Shown here: positions 35,980 to 44,294 of the stretch, piece after piece
How the letters are laid out: every line of letters begins with the position of its first letter
Numbering within the stretch: the stretch's first letter is position 1
Origin: Candidatus Riflebacteria bacterium HGW-Riflebacteria-2
GTDB taxonomy: Bacteria; Muiribacteriota; Ozemobacteria; Ozemobacterales; Ozemobacteraceae
Assembly: GCA_002839435.1 (NCBI GenBank)
Contig: PGYA01000009.1
Span: forward strand, 38,036-102,035
DNA length: 64,000 bases
Direction of reading: 5' to 3'
Made by a program: the position numbers and the translations under genes
The notes under the pieces: model-generated
Seen by the model: only the letters and a program-made list of their open reading frames with translations
Databases searched by the model: none
What the model was told of the DNA's origin: nothing

Positions 35980-38749
35980 ACCTCACTGGCTGTTGCTGCT
36001 TTTTCCCGGACTATGGGCTGTTTTTGCGTTGCGTATGCGTTCGCGCATGATCATGGCGTTGCGGGCTCTGACCGTGATTATGGCCATTCTGGCACTGGCC
36101 GGCATGCAGTTGCGTCTGCCCGGGCGGGAGGGTATGCTGGTCGTCGTTGCTGACCGCAGTCTGTCAATGCCGGCTGATTCAGATTCGCGTATCTCTGAAA
36201 CCCTTTCACTGCTGCGCCAGCAGATGCCCGGCAACGCCAGGCTCGGAGTTCTTTCATTCGCCGATGAAGTGAGGGTAGATATGCCGCCCGGTCGTGGCTC
36301 TTTTTCCGGGTTCAGTTCGACTATCAACCCTGAAGCCTCTAACCTGAACGAAGCGATTGAAAGGGCTTTATCGCTAGTTCCCGGCGATCTCGCGGCGCGT
36401 CTTATCGTTGTGTCTGATGGCTTGTGGAGCGGCAAAGATCCGGTTCCGGCCGCGTTCAAGGCCGCGGCGCGCGGCGTGCCGATCGATTACCGATGGCTCA
36501 GCCGTGATACCGTAAATGATCTTGCGGTAAGTCGTTTCGAAGTGCCGGGGCTTCTCGAGCCTGGCGAAAATTTTATGATTGCCGCTGAAATTTACGCGCC
36601 GGTCGAACAGACTGCCGCAATCGAGCTTCTTTGCGCCGGGCAGACGGTGGCCAGCATCAGCCGCCGACTACGTCGTGGCAATAACAGTGTGACTTTCAGA
36701 CACAGCGCTGGAGAAGCTTCGGTGTTGAAGTATCAGTTGCAGGTTACCGGCAGCCATGGCAAGGATCCGGTGCCCGAGAACAATGTCGCGGCTGCTCTTA
36801 CCGAAGTGCGCGGCCGCATGCCGCTGCTGCTGGTCACTGAGAACCCCGACAACCCGCTGGCCAGGCTTTTGAAAAGTCAGAAACAGCGGGTCGAAGTTCG
36901 CAGCCCCATCGAGATAAACTGGAGCCTTGAATTCCTTGCCGGCTATTCGTCGGTGATTGTCGAGAACGTTTCTGCCAACCGACTTGGCATGCACGGTATG
37001 CAGGTGCTGTCGGCCTGGGTGCGCCATCTCGGCGGTGGACTGCTGCTGACCGGTGGTCGCAACTCTTATGGCAATGGTGGTTACTACCAGTCGGTGCTCG
37101 AGCCGATTTTGCCGGTATCGCTCGAACTGCGCTCTGAACATCGCAAACTCGCATTGGCGCTGGTGCTGGTGCTAGATCGTTCCGGCAGTATGGCGGCGCC
37201 GGCTCAGGGTGACCGCACCAAGATGGATCTCGCCAATATCGCGGCGGCAAATACGATTGATTTGTTGTCACCACTCGATGAATTCGGTCTACTGGCTGTT
37301 GACACTGAGGCGCACGTGATTACTGACCTGCAGCCGCTTACCAGCAAGGAAGGGGTGCGCAACAAGGTATTGCGTGTTGAGTCTATGGGCGGCGGTATAT
37401 ACGTAGAAGCGGGCCTGAGTAAGGCCTGCGAAATGCTGTTGCAATCAAAGGCTAAGACCAGGCATATCATTTTGTTTGCCGACGCTTCCGATTCGGAACA
37501 GCCCGGGCAATACTGGGTGCTGCTCGATAAAGCTGGTCGGGCTGGCATTACCTGTAGCGTCATTGGGCTTGGCCGTGAGACTGACTCTGACGCTAACCTG
37601 CTTAAGAAGATCGCTGCCGAGGGTAAGGGCCGGATTTTCTTCACCAACGATCCGGGCGAACTGCCACGGCTTTTTACGCAGGATACCTTTGTTGCCGTGC
37701 GCAGTACCTTTCTCGATGAGCCGACCGGGGTCAAAACAAACGAAGCCCTGGCTGTCTTTACTGGAAAACCTCTGCCGTTGAGCTCAAGCGTGGGTGCCTA
37801 CAATCTCTGTTATGCCCGCCCGGAAGCGCAGATTGCCATGAAAACAACCGATGAAAACAGCGCGCCGATGATTGCCGGCTGGCAGCAGGGTCTCGGCCGG
37901 GTTGCCTGTTATATGGGTGTTATCGATGATACGTTGGGCTCGCCGTTTTTAAACAGTGCCGGCGCATCTGAAATTCTTGTCGGTCTCAGTCTTTGGACAG
38001 CTGCTGATGATCGCCAGAGCATCGATAACATGCCGGTGACACAGTCTATCCAGAACGGGCAGTGGCAGGCAGTGCTGCACCTCGATCCCGAGCGCGAGCG
38101 AGAAATTTTCAGAGAGAATCCACAGATCACGGTATTGCGATCTTTCGCTGGTCAGGAGCCGGTCACTGAGAAGCTGACGATGAACTGGGACACCGCAGAT
38201 TCTTTGTCGGCAAGTCTGCAGCTGCGCGGCAACGAGACTCTTGTCTCGATGGTCGAAGCCGGCGGCAATCGTCGGCTGCGCCTTTACCCGGTCTGTCTGC
38301 CATATTCGCAGGAATACCGTCCGCAGCATCTTGAGGCCGGTTCACAGGCACTGCGGGAAATCGCCGCGATTACCGGCGGGGTTGAGCTTATCGATCTGTC
38401 ACAGGCCTGGCAGTCGATGCCCTCGACCGTGCAGTTTCGCAATATTTCTGACTGGCTTTTGCTTTGCGCGCTGCTTTTGCTGTTTCTTGAGATAGCTGAA
38501 CGCCGTACCGCGCTTTTGAGTATTCTGCTGGCCCGCCTGCAGCGTCAGAAAAAAGAGTCGCCGCCTGTCCCCGCCGCTGCCGCCGCTGCTGGCGAGAAGA
38601 TTGTGTGGCGGCCAGTTTCCGGGTCTGATAAAACAACGCCTGTCGAAGCTCAGGCAGAGCCTCAGACAGACGTTGTTAAACCTGACTCAGGATTCGTCGG
38701 CGCTCTCAAAAAGGCAAAAAAGCAGGCCGACCGTCGCACCGGCAAATAG
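35969..38749 (+). CDS. Large membrane protein with two VWA domains
   Basis: 926 residues. Two N-terminal helices (about 5-20 and 29-48) lead to a first VWA domain (VVVADRSLSM; D62, S64, S66). A middle domain contains MPLLLVTENPDNPLARLLKS and GGGLLLTGGRNSYGNGGYYQ, matching glutamine-amidotransferase-like folds found in such proteins. A second VWA follows (VLVLDRSGSM; D403, S405, S407), then a beta-rich part, a C-terminal helix (LLLCALLLLFLEI) and an Ala/Pro/Lys-rich cytoplasmic tail. Both metal sites look intact. Last gene of the operon; the next gene is convergent. Confidence 0.9.
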   Translation: MFTEPHWLLLLFPGLWAVFALRMRSRMIMALRALTVIMAILALAGMQLRLPGREGMLVVVADRSLSMPADSDSRISETLSLLRQQMPGNARLGVLSFADEVRVDMPPGRGSFSGFSSTINPEASNLNEAIERALSLVPGDLAARLIVVSDGLWSGKDPVPAAFKAAARGVPIDYRWLSRDTVNDLAVSRFEVPGLLEPGENFMIAAEIYAPVEQTAAIELLCAGQTVASISRRLRRGNNSVTFRHSAGEASVLKYQLQVTGSHGKDPVPENNVAAALTEVRGRMPLLLVTENPDNPLARLLKSQKQRVEVRSPIEINWSLEFLAGYSSVIVENVSANRLGMHGMQVLSAWVRHLGGGLLLTGGRNSYGNGGYYQSVLEPILPVSLELRSEHRKLALALVLVLDRSGSMAAPAQGDRTKMDLANIAAANTIDLLSPLDEFGLLAVDTEAHVITDLQPLTSKEGVRNKVLRVESMGGGIYVEAGLSKACEMLLQSKAKTRHIILFADASDSEQPGQYWVLLDKAGRAGITCSVIGLGRETDSDANLLKKIAAEGKGRIFFTNDPGELPRLFTQDTFVAVRSTFLDEPTGVKTNEALAVFTGKPLPLSSSVGAYNLCYARPEAQIAMKTTDENSAPMIAGWQQGLGRVACYMGVIDDTLGSPFLNSAGASEILVGLSLWTAADDRQSIDNMPVTQSIQNGQWQAVLHLDPEREREIFRENPQITVLRSFAGQEPVTEKLTMNWDTADSLSASLQLRGNETLVSMVEAGGNRRLRLYPVCLPYSQEYRPQHLEAGSQALREIAAITGGVELIDLSQAWQSMPSTVQFRNISDWLLLCALLLLFLEIAERRTALLSILLARLQRQKKESPPVPAAAAAAGEKIVWRPVSGSDKTTPVEAQAEPQTDVVKPDSGFVGALKKAKKQADRRTGK

Positions 38750-38754
38750 CCGGA

Positions 38755-39447
38755 TCAGTTATTGTGTTGACGATTGCGTGCCGGTACGTTCTCAGAATTG
38801 CCTTCGGGCATGATCATATTATGGTGGCTATAGCTGTGATTGTCGGTGTGTTCGTTGCTTTCTTCGCCGTTGTAGTAGCAGGTAAGAATCGAATCCATTT
38901 CTTCGCGGCCTTCAGCGATGCGCACAGATTTTTCCCAGAGATCCTGGGTCAGCAGTGACTGCAGCGGTTGCTCGACTTTGTTGATGTGTTTCATCGCTTT
39001 GATCAGCTGTTTGTCCCATACTTTGTGGTATTTAACCAGATCGTTGGGGTACACTATTTTGCGGCGGGTTCCTTCGTCGATGCCCCTGAACGGCTCTTCA
39101 ACGTTAAGATAGCCATAGTCGTCGGTCAGTTCTTCGCCGGGCTGAATGTCGCGAATGGCTATTTCATAGTCGTATGGGGTGGTGAAGCAGTTCGAATGGA
39201 AACTGTGATTCACATAGCGCGCGTTATCCCAGCACAGAATGCTGTTGCCTTTGCTGTTTCTGAAACAGTATTTTACCAGAATTTCTTTGTAGATCGAGGC
39301 AAGCTGATCGAACTGATTCGGCGTAAACTCGCGGTCAAGCTGGTCAAAGGCCCAGGTTATGGTGCCTTTAGGTATAAAGCGGGTAGCGACAAGGCCATAG
39401 CCGACTTCATTGTTGATAAAGCGCAATTCTGTGTGGGGATGAATCAT
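38755..39447 (-). CDS. SET-domain protein
   Basis: 230 residues. Visible SET motifs: GYGLVATRFIPKGT (residues 16-29), RYVNHSFHSNC (about 77-87, with N80-H81-S82) and EELTDDYGYL (about 105-114, with Y111). These correspond to the AdoMet- and lysine-binding motifs of SET lysine methyltransferases. The cysteines that normally follow in eukaryotic post-SET regions are absent. The C-terminal 35 residues are His/Asn/Ser-rich and probably disordered. It may methylate a protein lysine, but the substrate is unknown. RBS AAAGGA precedes the ATG. Confidence 0.85.
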   Translation of the reverse strand: MIHPHTELRFINNEVGYGLVATRFIPKGTITWAFDQLDREFTPNQFDQLASIYKEILVKYCFRNSKGNSILCWDNARYVNHSFHSNCFTTPYDYEIAIRDIQPGEELTDDYGYLNVEEPFRGIDEGTRRKIVYPNDLVKYHKVWDKQLIKAMKHINKVEQPLQSLLTQDLWEKSVRIAEGREEMDSILTCYYNGEESNEHTDNHSYSHHNMIMPEGNSENVPARNRQHNN

Positions 39448-39736
39448 AAAAAATCCTTTCGATTTTTTGGGTGAAATTGGGCTTGCCGGCAGAGGAAAAA
39501 ATCAGCTGTGATTGCCTTGAGCAGTGACGTTGAAGGACATCATTGCGATTCTACTGCTGATTGTGTAGGCCTTCAATTACTCTAATGGGTGTTATTGGCG
39601 TGCCGTGGATTCCAATAGTCATTGGCAGGTTAAATTCATATCAGATCAATTTATATCAACTCATTTCACGATAATTCGCCACACCCCGAGAACCGCCATT
39701 TTCAGCTGGTTCAGCCGCCCCCCTCGCAAAAGCAGA

Positions 39737-39749
39737 TCATCCGCAGATT
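39737..39749 (+). repeat. 13-base direct repeat, copy 1 (TCATCCGCAGATT)
   Basis: An identical copy lies at 41613-41625. The two flank the lipoprotein gene and its control regions at a distance of about 1.88 kb. Confidence 0.7.
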
Positions 39750-39773
39750 CCGCCGATTTAACAGATTATCTTT

Positions 39774-39849
39774 CCGCTATCGCTATCAGTATCGGGCCTC
39801 GGTATCGCTATCGGGTATCGGGTCTCGGTATCGCTATCGGGTCTCGGGT
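39774..39849 (+). repeat. Degenerate tandem repeat, TATCG-based
   Basis: Built from units like TATCGC, TATCGG and CTCGGG. Two 26-base copies starting CTCGGTATCGCTATCGGG (39798-39823 and 39824-39849) differ at one base. No palindrome or spacer pattern of a CRISPR array. Confidence 0.8.
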
Positions 39850-39888
39850 CTCGAAATTGCTATCTCCAGACACCTGTTCAAAGCAACT

Positions 39889-39922
39889 AAAAACAAACCG
39901 GGGCGCAGTCTCCTGCACCCCG
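39889..39922 (-). terminator. Rho-independent terminator of lipoprotein gene
   Basis: Ten-base stem (CGGGGCGCAG 39899-39908 and CTGCACCCCG 39913-39922, one mismatch) with a four-base loop. On the minus strand it is followed by a T-rich tract (39889-39897). It lies 53 bases past the lipoprotein stop. Confidence 0.7.
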
Positions 39923-39974
39923 ACTGTTTGAACTATTAAAGTTCAGCCTTTGTTAGTTATTGTGGTGGCAGTTG

Positions 39975-41309
39975 TTACTGCGGAGCCATCGGAATCGAAG
40001 CGAGAGCTGCCAGAGCCTGAATAAACTTGGCCTTTTCAGTCGCATCAGTCGGCGCACCGACCAGGTTCGCATATTGAGCGGTGATTCTGGTGGTAACGAG
40101 TGCGAACAAAGCCTTTTTGTGCTCGATGATCTGCTCAGGAGTCGGCATTTCACCAATAGCGATGCCCTGCATGTCAGCTTCCTTAACAAGGATACTTGCA
40201 TTTACTACATCGTTATCTCCGCCAAGGGCTTCAAAAATGAGTTTGCGGGCTTCGTCAAGTATGAAGAATGGATTAGCTGCTGGTTGAATAGGCGTTCCAG
40301 CCATCGTTTGGGTAAAGAAAGTATCAGCAGCAGTTACAAATTTTGCTTTGATTTCGTTCAGTTCGCTCTTATTGAGAAGTCCTGCGAAATAGGTCATAGC
40401 ATTTCCAAGCATTTCAAGCTCACGCTTCTGTTCGGTTGCCTGGCTGAGTTTGTCAAAGTCTACTCCGGTTTTTGGGGGCAGCCCTGAGCCAATGAATTCG
40501 CCTTCCATAGTGTCGATAGCGCTCATTGCATCAACGGGCAGACCGAGTTCGACAGCTTTGGCCTGCATGGCTTCTTCAAATTTTTCACGGTTAGCAAAGC
40601 CCATATAGTCGGGGTTTCTCGCGAGCTGGAAGCTGTAGTCCATTAGTAGCTGTATTTTTGCCGCATGTTCCGCAAAATCAGTCTTGAGCTGAGTCATGGC
40701 CTGCTCGCGTTCCTGCAGTCTGGTTAACAATGTCGTCATGTTGGCTGTGTTGATCATTGCTTTGATTTCTGCGGGAGTATAGATGGAAAGGGCGTTGCCC
40801 ATATCTATATTCGGAACTCCAGCAGCAGCAGCAGCCTTTGCAAGAGCAACCGGGCCGGCATGATTCGGATCTATCGGAGGTACCGTTACTGTGGTTTCAG
40901 TGGATGGGTTGAAAGGAACCACGCCTTCGATCGTTTCATTGGTGTCAGTGACTGCGATTAAAAGAAAATTTCGTTTCTGCAGAGCTTCAGTAGGTATGGT
41001 AACCCCGAAAGAGTAGTTTGCAGAAGTGCCAATGAAAGTAACAGGAATACCGGTTCGGATTGCGACTTGTTCGCCGGCATTGTTAAGGTAATAGAACCCG
41101 AGAGTAGCACTGTTGGCACTTACGGCTCTGAGTCCTTCGCGAAGAGAACTGCTGGAATCAGTTGTTACTGAACCACTGATAGTAGTCGATCCGCCTGTGT
41201 CAACTACGTTGTTGTCGTCATCGTCGTCGCCGCCGAGGGCGCAGCCGGTAAAACACATGGTGGCAATAAGTGCCAGGCCGAGTAGAAAAATAGAAATGCG
41301 TGATCTCAT
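39975..41309 (-). CDS. Predicted lipoprotein, Asp-rich N-terminus
   Basis: ATG 41309 is chosen over a GTG at 41333 because AGGAGG (41321-41326) precedes it. 444 residues. Signal MRSRISIFLLGLALIATMCF then TGC with lipidated Cys 23, followed by ALGGDDDDDNN, a flexible acidic linker. Residues about 35-150 look beta-rich (Ig-like: TTISGSVTTDSSSSLREG); the rest is Ala/Glu/Met-rich helix. No family recognised. Probably an outer-membrane-attached surface or periplasmic protein. It has its own promoter and terminator and so is monocistronic. Confidence 0.8.
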   Translation of the reverse strand: MRSRISIFLLGLALIATMCFTGCALGGDDDDDNNVVDTGGSTTISGSVTTDSSSSLREGLRAVSANSATLGFYYLNNAGEQVAIRTGIPVTFIGTSANYSFGVTIPTEALQKRNFLLIAVTDTNETIEGVVPFNPSTETTVTVPPIDPNHAGPVALAKAAAAAGVPNIDMGNALSIYTPAEIKAMINTANMTTLLTRLQEREQAMTQLKTDFAEHAAKIQLLMDYSFQLARNPDYMGFANREKFEEAMQAKAVELGLPVDAMSAIDTMEGEFIGSGLPPKTGVDFDKLSQATEQKRELEMLGNAMTYFAGLLNKSELNEIKAKFVTAADTFFTQTMAGTPIQPAANPFFILDEARKLIFEALGGDNDVVNASILVKEADMQGIAIGEMPTPEQIIEHKKALFALVTTRITAQYANLVGAPTDATEKAKFIQALAALASIPMAPQ

Positions 41310-41386
41310 GGTGTGGGATTCCTCCTGATTCACTTCGGGCCTTGTACTACAATTTCTGGTAAAGCTGACCCTTGTTAACTCACAAA

Positions 41387-41415
41387 ACTATAAAGCCTGT
41401 ACCCCTAAATGTTAA
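41387..41415 (-). promoter_or_regulatory. Promoter of the lipoprotein gene
   Basis: Minus strand: TTAACA (41410-41415), 17-base spacer, TATAGT (41387-41392). Five of six matches in each box. Leader of about 70 bases. Confidence 0.65.
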
Positions 41416-41612
41416 AGTGTGAAAAAACTAGCTCAGTGGAATCTTAGTGGTAAAAAATCTCATTTTTCTAGTGTTTTTGCGCGTTTTCTGCGCAAATCAA
41501 TTATATGCATATCGACTGGAAGCTTTCGCAATATGTCACGGTACATCTCTGTCGCTATCGAAATCGTGAAAAGAGCAGGCTGATCATGGGATTGTAAAGG
41601 ACCTCGCAGAAG

Positions 41613-41625
41613 TCATCCGCAGATT
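41613..41625 (+). repeat. 13-base direct repeat, copy 2
   Basis: Identical to 39737-39749 (TCATCCGCAGATT). Confidence 0.7.
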
Positions 41626-41805
41626 AAGGGACTAGCGCAGATGGTCCGGTGTCGAGGGATTCATAGGGGCAAGAGCGTCTTGAATCTCGAATACGAGCAC
41701 GAGCAGGATAAGGAGAAGGTATAAAGCGCACAGTACAATCAGCTTGCATAAGAGGGTGGAGGAATGTATTTTGTAGCTGTAATCCTTTCAGGAAGTTGAG
41801 AGTTT

Positions 41806-42738
41806 ATGAGGAAAAATGTCGTATATCTGTTGATCTGTGTTTTTGCCATATATTTTGCCGGAAGTGCTTTTGCCCAGAATGCTGTGGCGGCCGGTGATGC
41901 GCCGCTGCTCAGTCATGGCACTTTTGAAGCACCGCCGCCGCCGCCCGGTTATGCGGTAAGCCCCCCGCCGATGGCGCCTTTCACCTCGGCCCCGCCGCCG
42001 CCGCCACCGCCCAGCGCGCTTCCTGCTTCACCAGATGTGCCTGAATCGGCAAAGTTCAATCAGCCCTGGGCCCCGGTCGAAATCAGGCGTGAGGAGCGGG
42101 CTCTGCCGGTTCTTGCTCCAGAAACAGCCAATCATGTTAAGCGCATCATGCGCTCGCTCAAGACCTGTCGCACCCTCGTCGATAAGCCAGAAAGTCAGGA
42201 ACAGTTGCGGCGGCTGCTCAATACCGGCCGCATCGGTGCCGAAATGCTCGGACTGGCTTTTCGTTTTCCGGTTCCGTCAAAGTTCAGCGTCAGTCATAAT
42301 GATCGGGTGTTGCGTGACCGTTCTTATGAAGCTTCTGAATACCGTAACTTTGGCGACTTCGATCTGCGCCTGAACGGCTGGGTCAAACCGATTCAGACTG
42401 CTGTTTATACCGACCTGATTTTTGACGGACGCAGTCGCCGGCGCGTGCATTTTCGCAGCCAGTTCACCAGAACCGGCCCGCTGACCGGCTTTTTCTACGC
42501 CTACCACTGGGATGTCTACGGCAACTGCTGGAAAATTCAGGGCAGCCTCGAAAACATCTTTGTCCGCGACGATGGTCTGCCCTCTGGCGGCGACCTCAAA
42601 ATCTACGGCGCCGATCCGTCGGGGCGTTTGATGCAGCTGGCTGTGAGCTTTCCGATCAGGGTTCAGGGCGAGCCAGAGCCTGAAAAAGCAGACACCCGCC
42701 ACCGTGAAGGGCAGCGGGTGAGCATAGGTAATCATTGA
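41806..42738 (+). CDS. Exported protein with Pro-rich N-terminal region
   Basis: 310 residues. Signal peptide (VVYLLICVFAIYFAGSAFAQ), then a Pro/Ala-rich stretch with runs of five and seven prolines (about residues 45-75), probably disordered or able to span peptidoglycan. The folded part (about 100-290) has strands and a central AFRFPVPSKFSVSHNDRVLR segment. No family recognised. The C-terminus is charged. Followed by a hairpin terminator, so it ends its transcript. Confidence 0.8.
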   Translation: MRKNVVYLLICVFAIYFAGSAFAQNAVAAGDAPLLSHGTFEAPPPPPGYAVSPPPMAPFTSAPPPPPPPSALPASPDVPESAKFNQPWAPVEIRREERALPVLAPETANHVKRIMRSLKTCRTLVDKPESQEQLRRLLNTGRIGAEMLGLAFRFPVPSKFSVSHNDRVLRDRSYEASEYRNFGDFDLRLNGWVKPIQTAVYTDLIFDGRSRRRVHFRSQFTRTGPLTGFFYAYHWDVYGNCWKIQGSLENIFVRDDGLPSGGDLKIYGADPSGRLMQLAVSFPIRVQGEPEPEKADTRHREGQRVSIGNH

Positions 42739-42753
42739 CCAGAGGGTTCGGGG

Positions 42754-42778
42754 AGGGCGGCCCTTATCGGGTCGCCCT
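42754..42778 (+). terminator. Hairpin terminator after the Pro-rich protein gene
   Basis: Arms AGGGCGGCCC (42754-42763) and GGGTCGCCCT (42769-42778) with a five-base loop and one G-T mismatch. No strong T-tract follows, so termination is likely but not certain. Confidence 0.5.
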
Positions 42779-42894
42779 TCACACGCTAAATAATGTCTCG
42801 CATGTGCAAATCCCCCTCCCTGGATTTAACCCTGCCTCTTATCGTCTTACAATCTTATAGCAAGTGATCAAGGGCGGGTTTACTCACAATTTGG

Positions 42895-43275
42895 TCAGGC
42901 TTCGCTTTTCCAGAGGCCGTGAACGTTGCAGTATTCACGGACCATTATTGGAGATTCGCTGATACAGAATTCGGCTTCGGCCGGTTCGCCGGGCTTGAGA
43001 AACTTCACGCACTTGCGGTTGCCGGCTATAACTTCGATCCATTCGATAAAATGTTTTTCTTCCATCGGGTGTGGCACGCTGCCAACCTTGACTTTGATGC
43101 CTTTCGCGGTCTTTTCGACAACCGGAACATGCTTTTCGATAGAAGAATCAGCGGTTTTTTCTTCCATCAGTTTCATTTCCATGCCACAACAGACAAGCGC
43201 CGGCGCGCCAGGGTGAACTACTTCAATTATATTGCCACAGATTTCGCATTTGAAAACGTTGTGAAGCTTGGTCAA
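42895..43275 (-). CDS. dfx: Desulfoferrodoxin (2Fe superoxide reductase)
   Basis: Reduces superoxide to hydrogen peroxide in the cytoplasm of anaerobes. TTG 43275 is chosen since GGAGG lies eight bases upstream and gives 126 residues, the usual length. The N-terminal desulforedoxin-type iron site has C10, C13, C29 and C30 (CEICG then VCCGME). The catalytic centre II ligands are H49, H69, H75, C116 and H119 ([18 protein letters not shown]), all present. The conserved Glu/Lys loop reads EEKHV around residues 47-50 (IEKHV). A strong promoter precedes it and it appears monocistronic. A secure call. Confidence 0.96.
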   Translation of the reverse strand: MTKLHNVFKCEICGNIIEVVHPGAPALVCCGMEMKLMEEKTADSSIEKHVPVVEKTAKGIKVKVGSVPHPMEEKHFIEWIEVIAGNRKCVKFLKPGEPAEAEFCISESPIMVREYCNVHGLWKSEA

Positions 43276-43315
43276 AATGCTGTCCTCCAATGATATTTGA
43301 TATTCTAACAGCAAC

Positions 43316-43344
43316 ATTATATTTAAACTTACCGCTGCGGTCAA
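43316..43344 (-). promoter_or_regulatory. Strong promoter of the superoxide reductase gene
   Basis: Minus strand: TTGACC (43339-43344), 17-base spacer, perfect TATAAT (43316-43321). Leader of about 35 bases containing the GGAGG site. Confidence 0.8.
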
Positions 43345-43397
43345 TCTATAAAACTCAAGCAGCCTATTAAAAACTTGTTAGCTTACCTGGCGTTTTC

Positions 43398-43406
43398 TGG
43401 TATCAT
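43398..43406 (+). promoter_or_regulatory. Extended -10 promoter for the 43441 gene
   Basis: TGGTATCAT fits the extended -10 pattern TGnTATnAT. A weak TTGTTA lies 20 bases upstream of the -10. Predicted start near 43413. Confidence 0.45.
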
Positions 43407-43440
43407 TAATGAAAACTATGAGGACACAGGAGAAGATAAA

Positions 43441-43989
43441 GTGAAAAGAATCATTCTGGCACTGTTGTTGGCGGCTATCTGTTCGACCTCCTGGGCCGCA
43501 GGGGTAAAGCAGCGAATTGTGCTGCTCGATAATTCTGTTATCATTGGTGAAATAGTTGAAATGAAGGACGGTATTTATACAATTCGCACTGAAACCGTCG
43601 GAGAAATAAAGGTCTCTGCCGACAAAATAATTGAAATCAGCAAGCACGATGCCGACAGGCCGGCCGCTTCCGGACAAAATATTGATATAATCGACCGATC
43701 GAAGAAACCAGCCCGCAAGCAGGTTTCACAGCCAAGAAGTATGGGCGCTTCTGACGACCTCAAGGCCCAGCAGGAACGTGCCAACGCTCAGGTCCAGTCG
43801 ATGGCCACGCAGGAAGACTTTCTCGACGACATGATGAATCTGAGCGGAAGCGAAAACATGCTCGATGTTATGTCAGACCCGGAAGTCATGGAAGCGATCA
43901 GCCGCAACGATTATGAGTTTCTGATGAATAACGAAAAGATGAAGAATCTTATGGAAAGCTCTGAAATCAAGGATCTGTTAGGCGAATAG
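43441..43989 (+). CDS. Exported protein with SH3/LSm-like and STI1-like parts
   Basis: GTG 43441 is chosen for GGAG about nine bases upstream and the signal peptide it begins (IILALLLAAICSTSWAAG); the frame is open further upstream. 182 residues. The N-terminal domain (RIVLLDNSVIIGEIVEMKDG, then TETVGEIKVSADKIIEI) matches the small beta-barrel pattern 'v.L.dG..i.G.i......v.t..G...v....I..I'. A Gln/Ser linker follows, and the C-terminus (MLDVMSDPEVMEAISRNDYE, then MNNEKMKNLMESSEIKDLL) resembles STI1/'DP' repeats that bind chaperones or peptides. Both calls are pattern-based. Confidence 0.75.
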   Translation: MKRIILALLLAAICSTSWAAGVKQRIVLLDNSVIIGEIVEMKDGIYTIRTETVGEIKVSADKIIEISKHDADRPAASGQNIDIIDRSKKPARKQVSQPRSMGASDDLKAQQERANAQVQSMATQEDFLDDMMNLSGSENMLDVMSDPEVMEAISRNDYEFLMNNEKMKNLMESSEIKDLLGE

Positions 43990-44294
43990 AGTCGTTTACG
44001 CGATGATGATGAATCCTTGAATATTTTATAGGTTCGATATATATTATTTGTATTGAAAATTAATATATTGAGTTCGGGGTTTTAAATATATAGTTGTTCT
44101 GGAGACTGTTTAAAGGCGCTGCTGCACATGGCAGCACGGCCGGATGAACTTTCTTCTGAGTCAGAGAGATCGCATTGACATCCTGTGTGGATGGCTATTG
44201 ATGAAAGTTTGCGGCACGGTTGCAGACATCATAAGTGTTTCTGTGAGAGGTTTCTGAAAAAACCAGTCCTGAAAAATATATTATGGGGCAGGAT

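Larger units (their letters stand above)
39448..39974. other. Gene-free interval with degenerate TATCG repeats
   Basis: 527 bases without a credible gene. It contains the SET gene's upstream region, a block of TATCG/CTCGG repeats at 39774-39849, one copy of a 13-base element repeated at 41613, and the lipoprotein gene's terminator. A plus-strand reading frame across 39605-39931 is judged non-coding because it is built from the repeats. Confidence 0.7.
41310..41805. other. Gene-free interval with promoter and repeat fragments
   Basis: 496 bases between the divergent genes 39975-41309 and 41806-42738. It holds the lipoprotein promoter, the second 13-base repeat (41613-41625), a TATCG-like fragment (CTGTCGCTATCGAAATCG, 41549-41566) and an ACGAG-type short repeat (CGAATACGAGCACGAGCAGG, 41688-41707). 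No convincing gene is seen. Confidence 0.65.

Noticed and set aside
39774..39849. Possible CRISPR array
   Set aside because: Units are contiguous and degenerate, with no unique spacers and no cas genes in the window.
39605..39931. Plus-strand open frame (108 residues) in the repeat region
   Set aside because: It is composed of the TATCG repeats and runs into the terminator hairpin; no RBS.
44120..44136. Small hairpin (TGCTGC/GCAGCA) upstream of the STN gene, considered as riboswitch or terminator
   Set aside because: The stem is only six bases with no T-tract and no recognisable riboswitch core.
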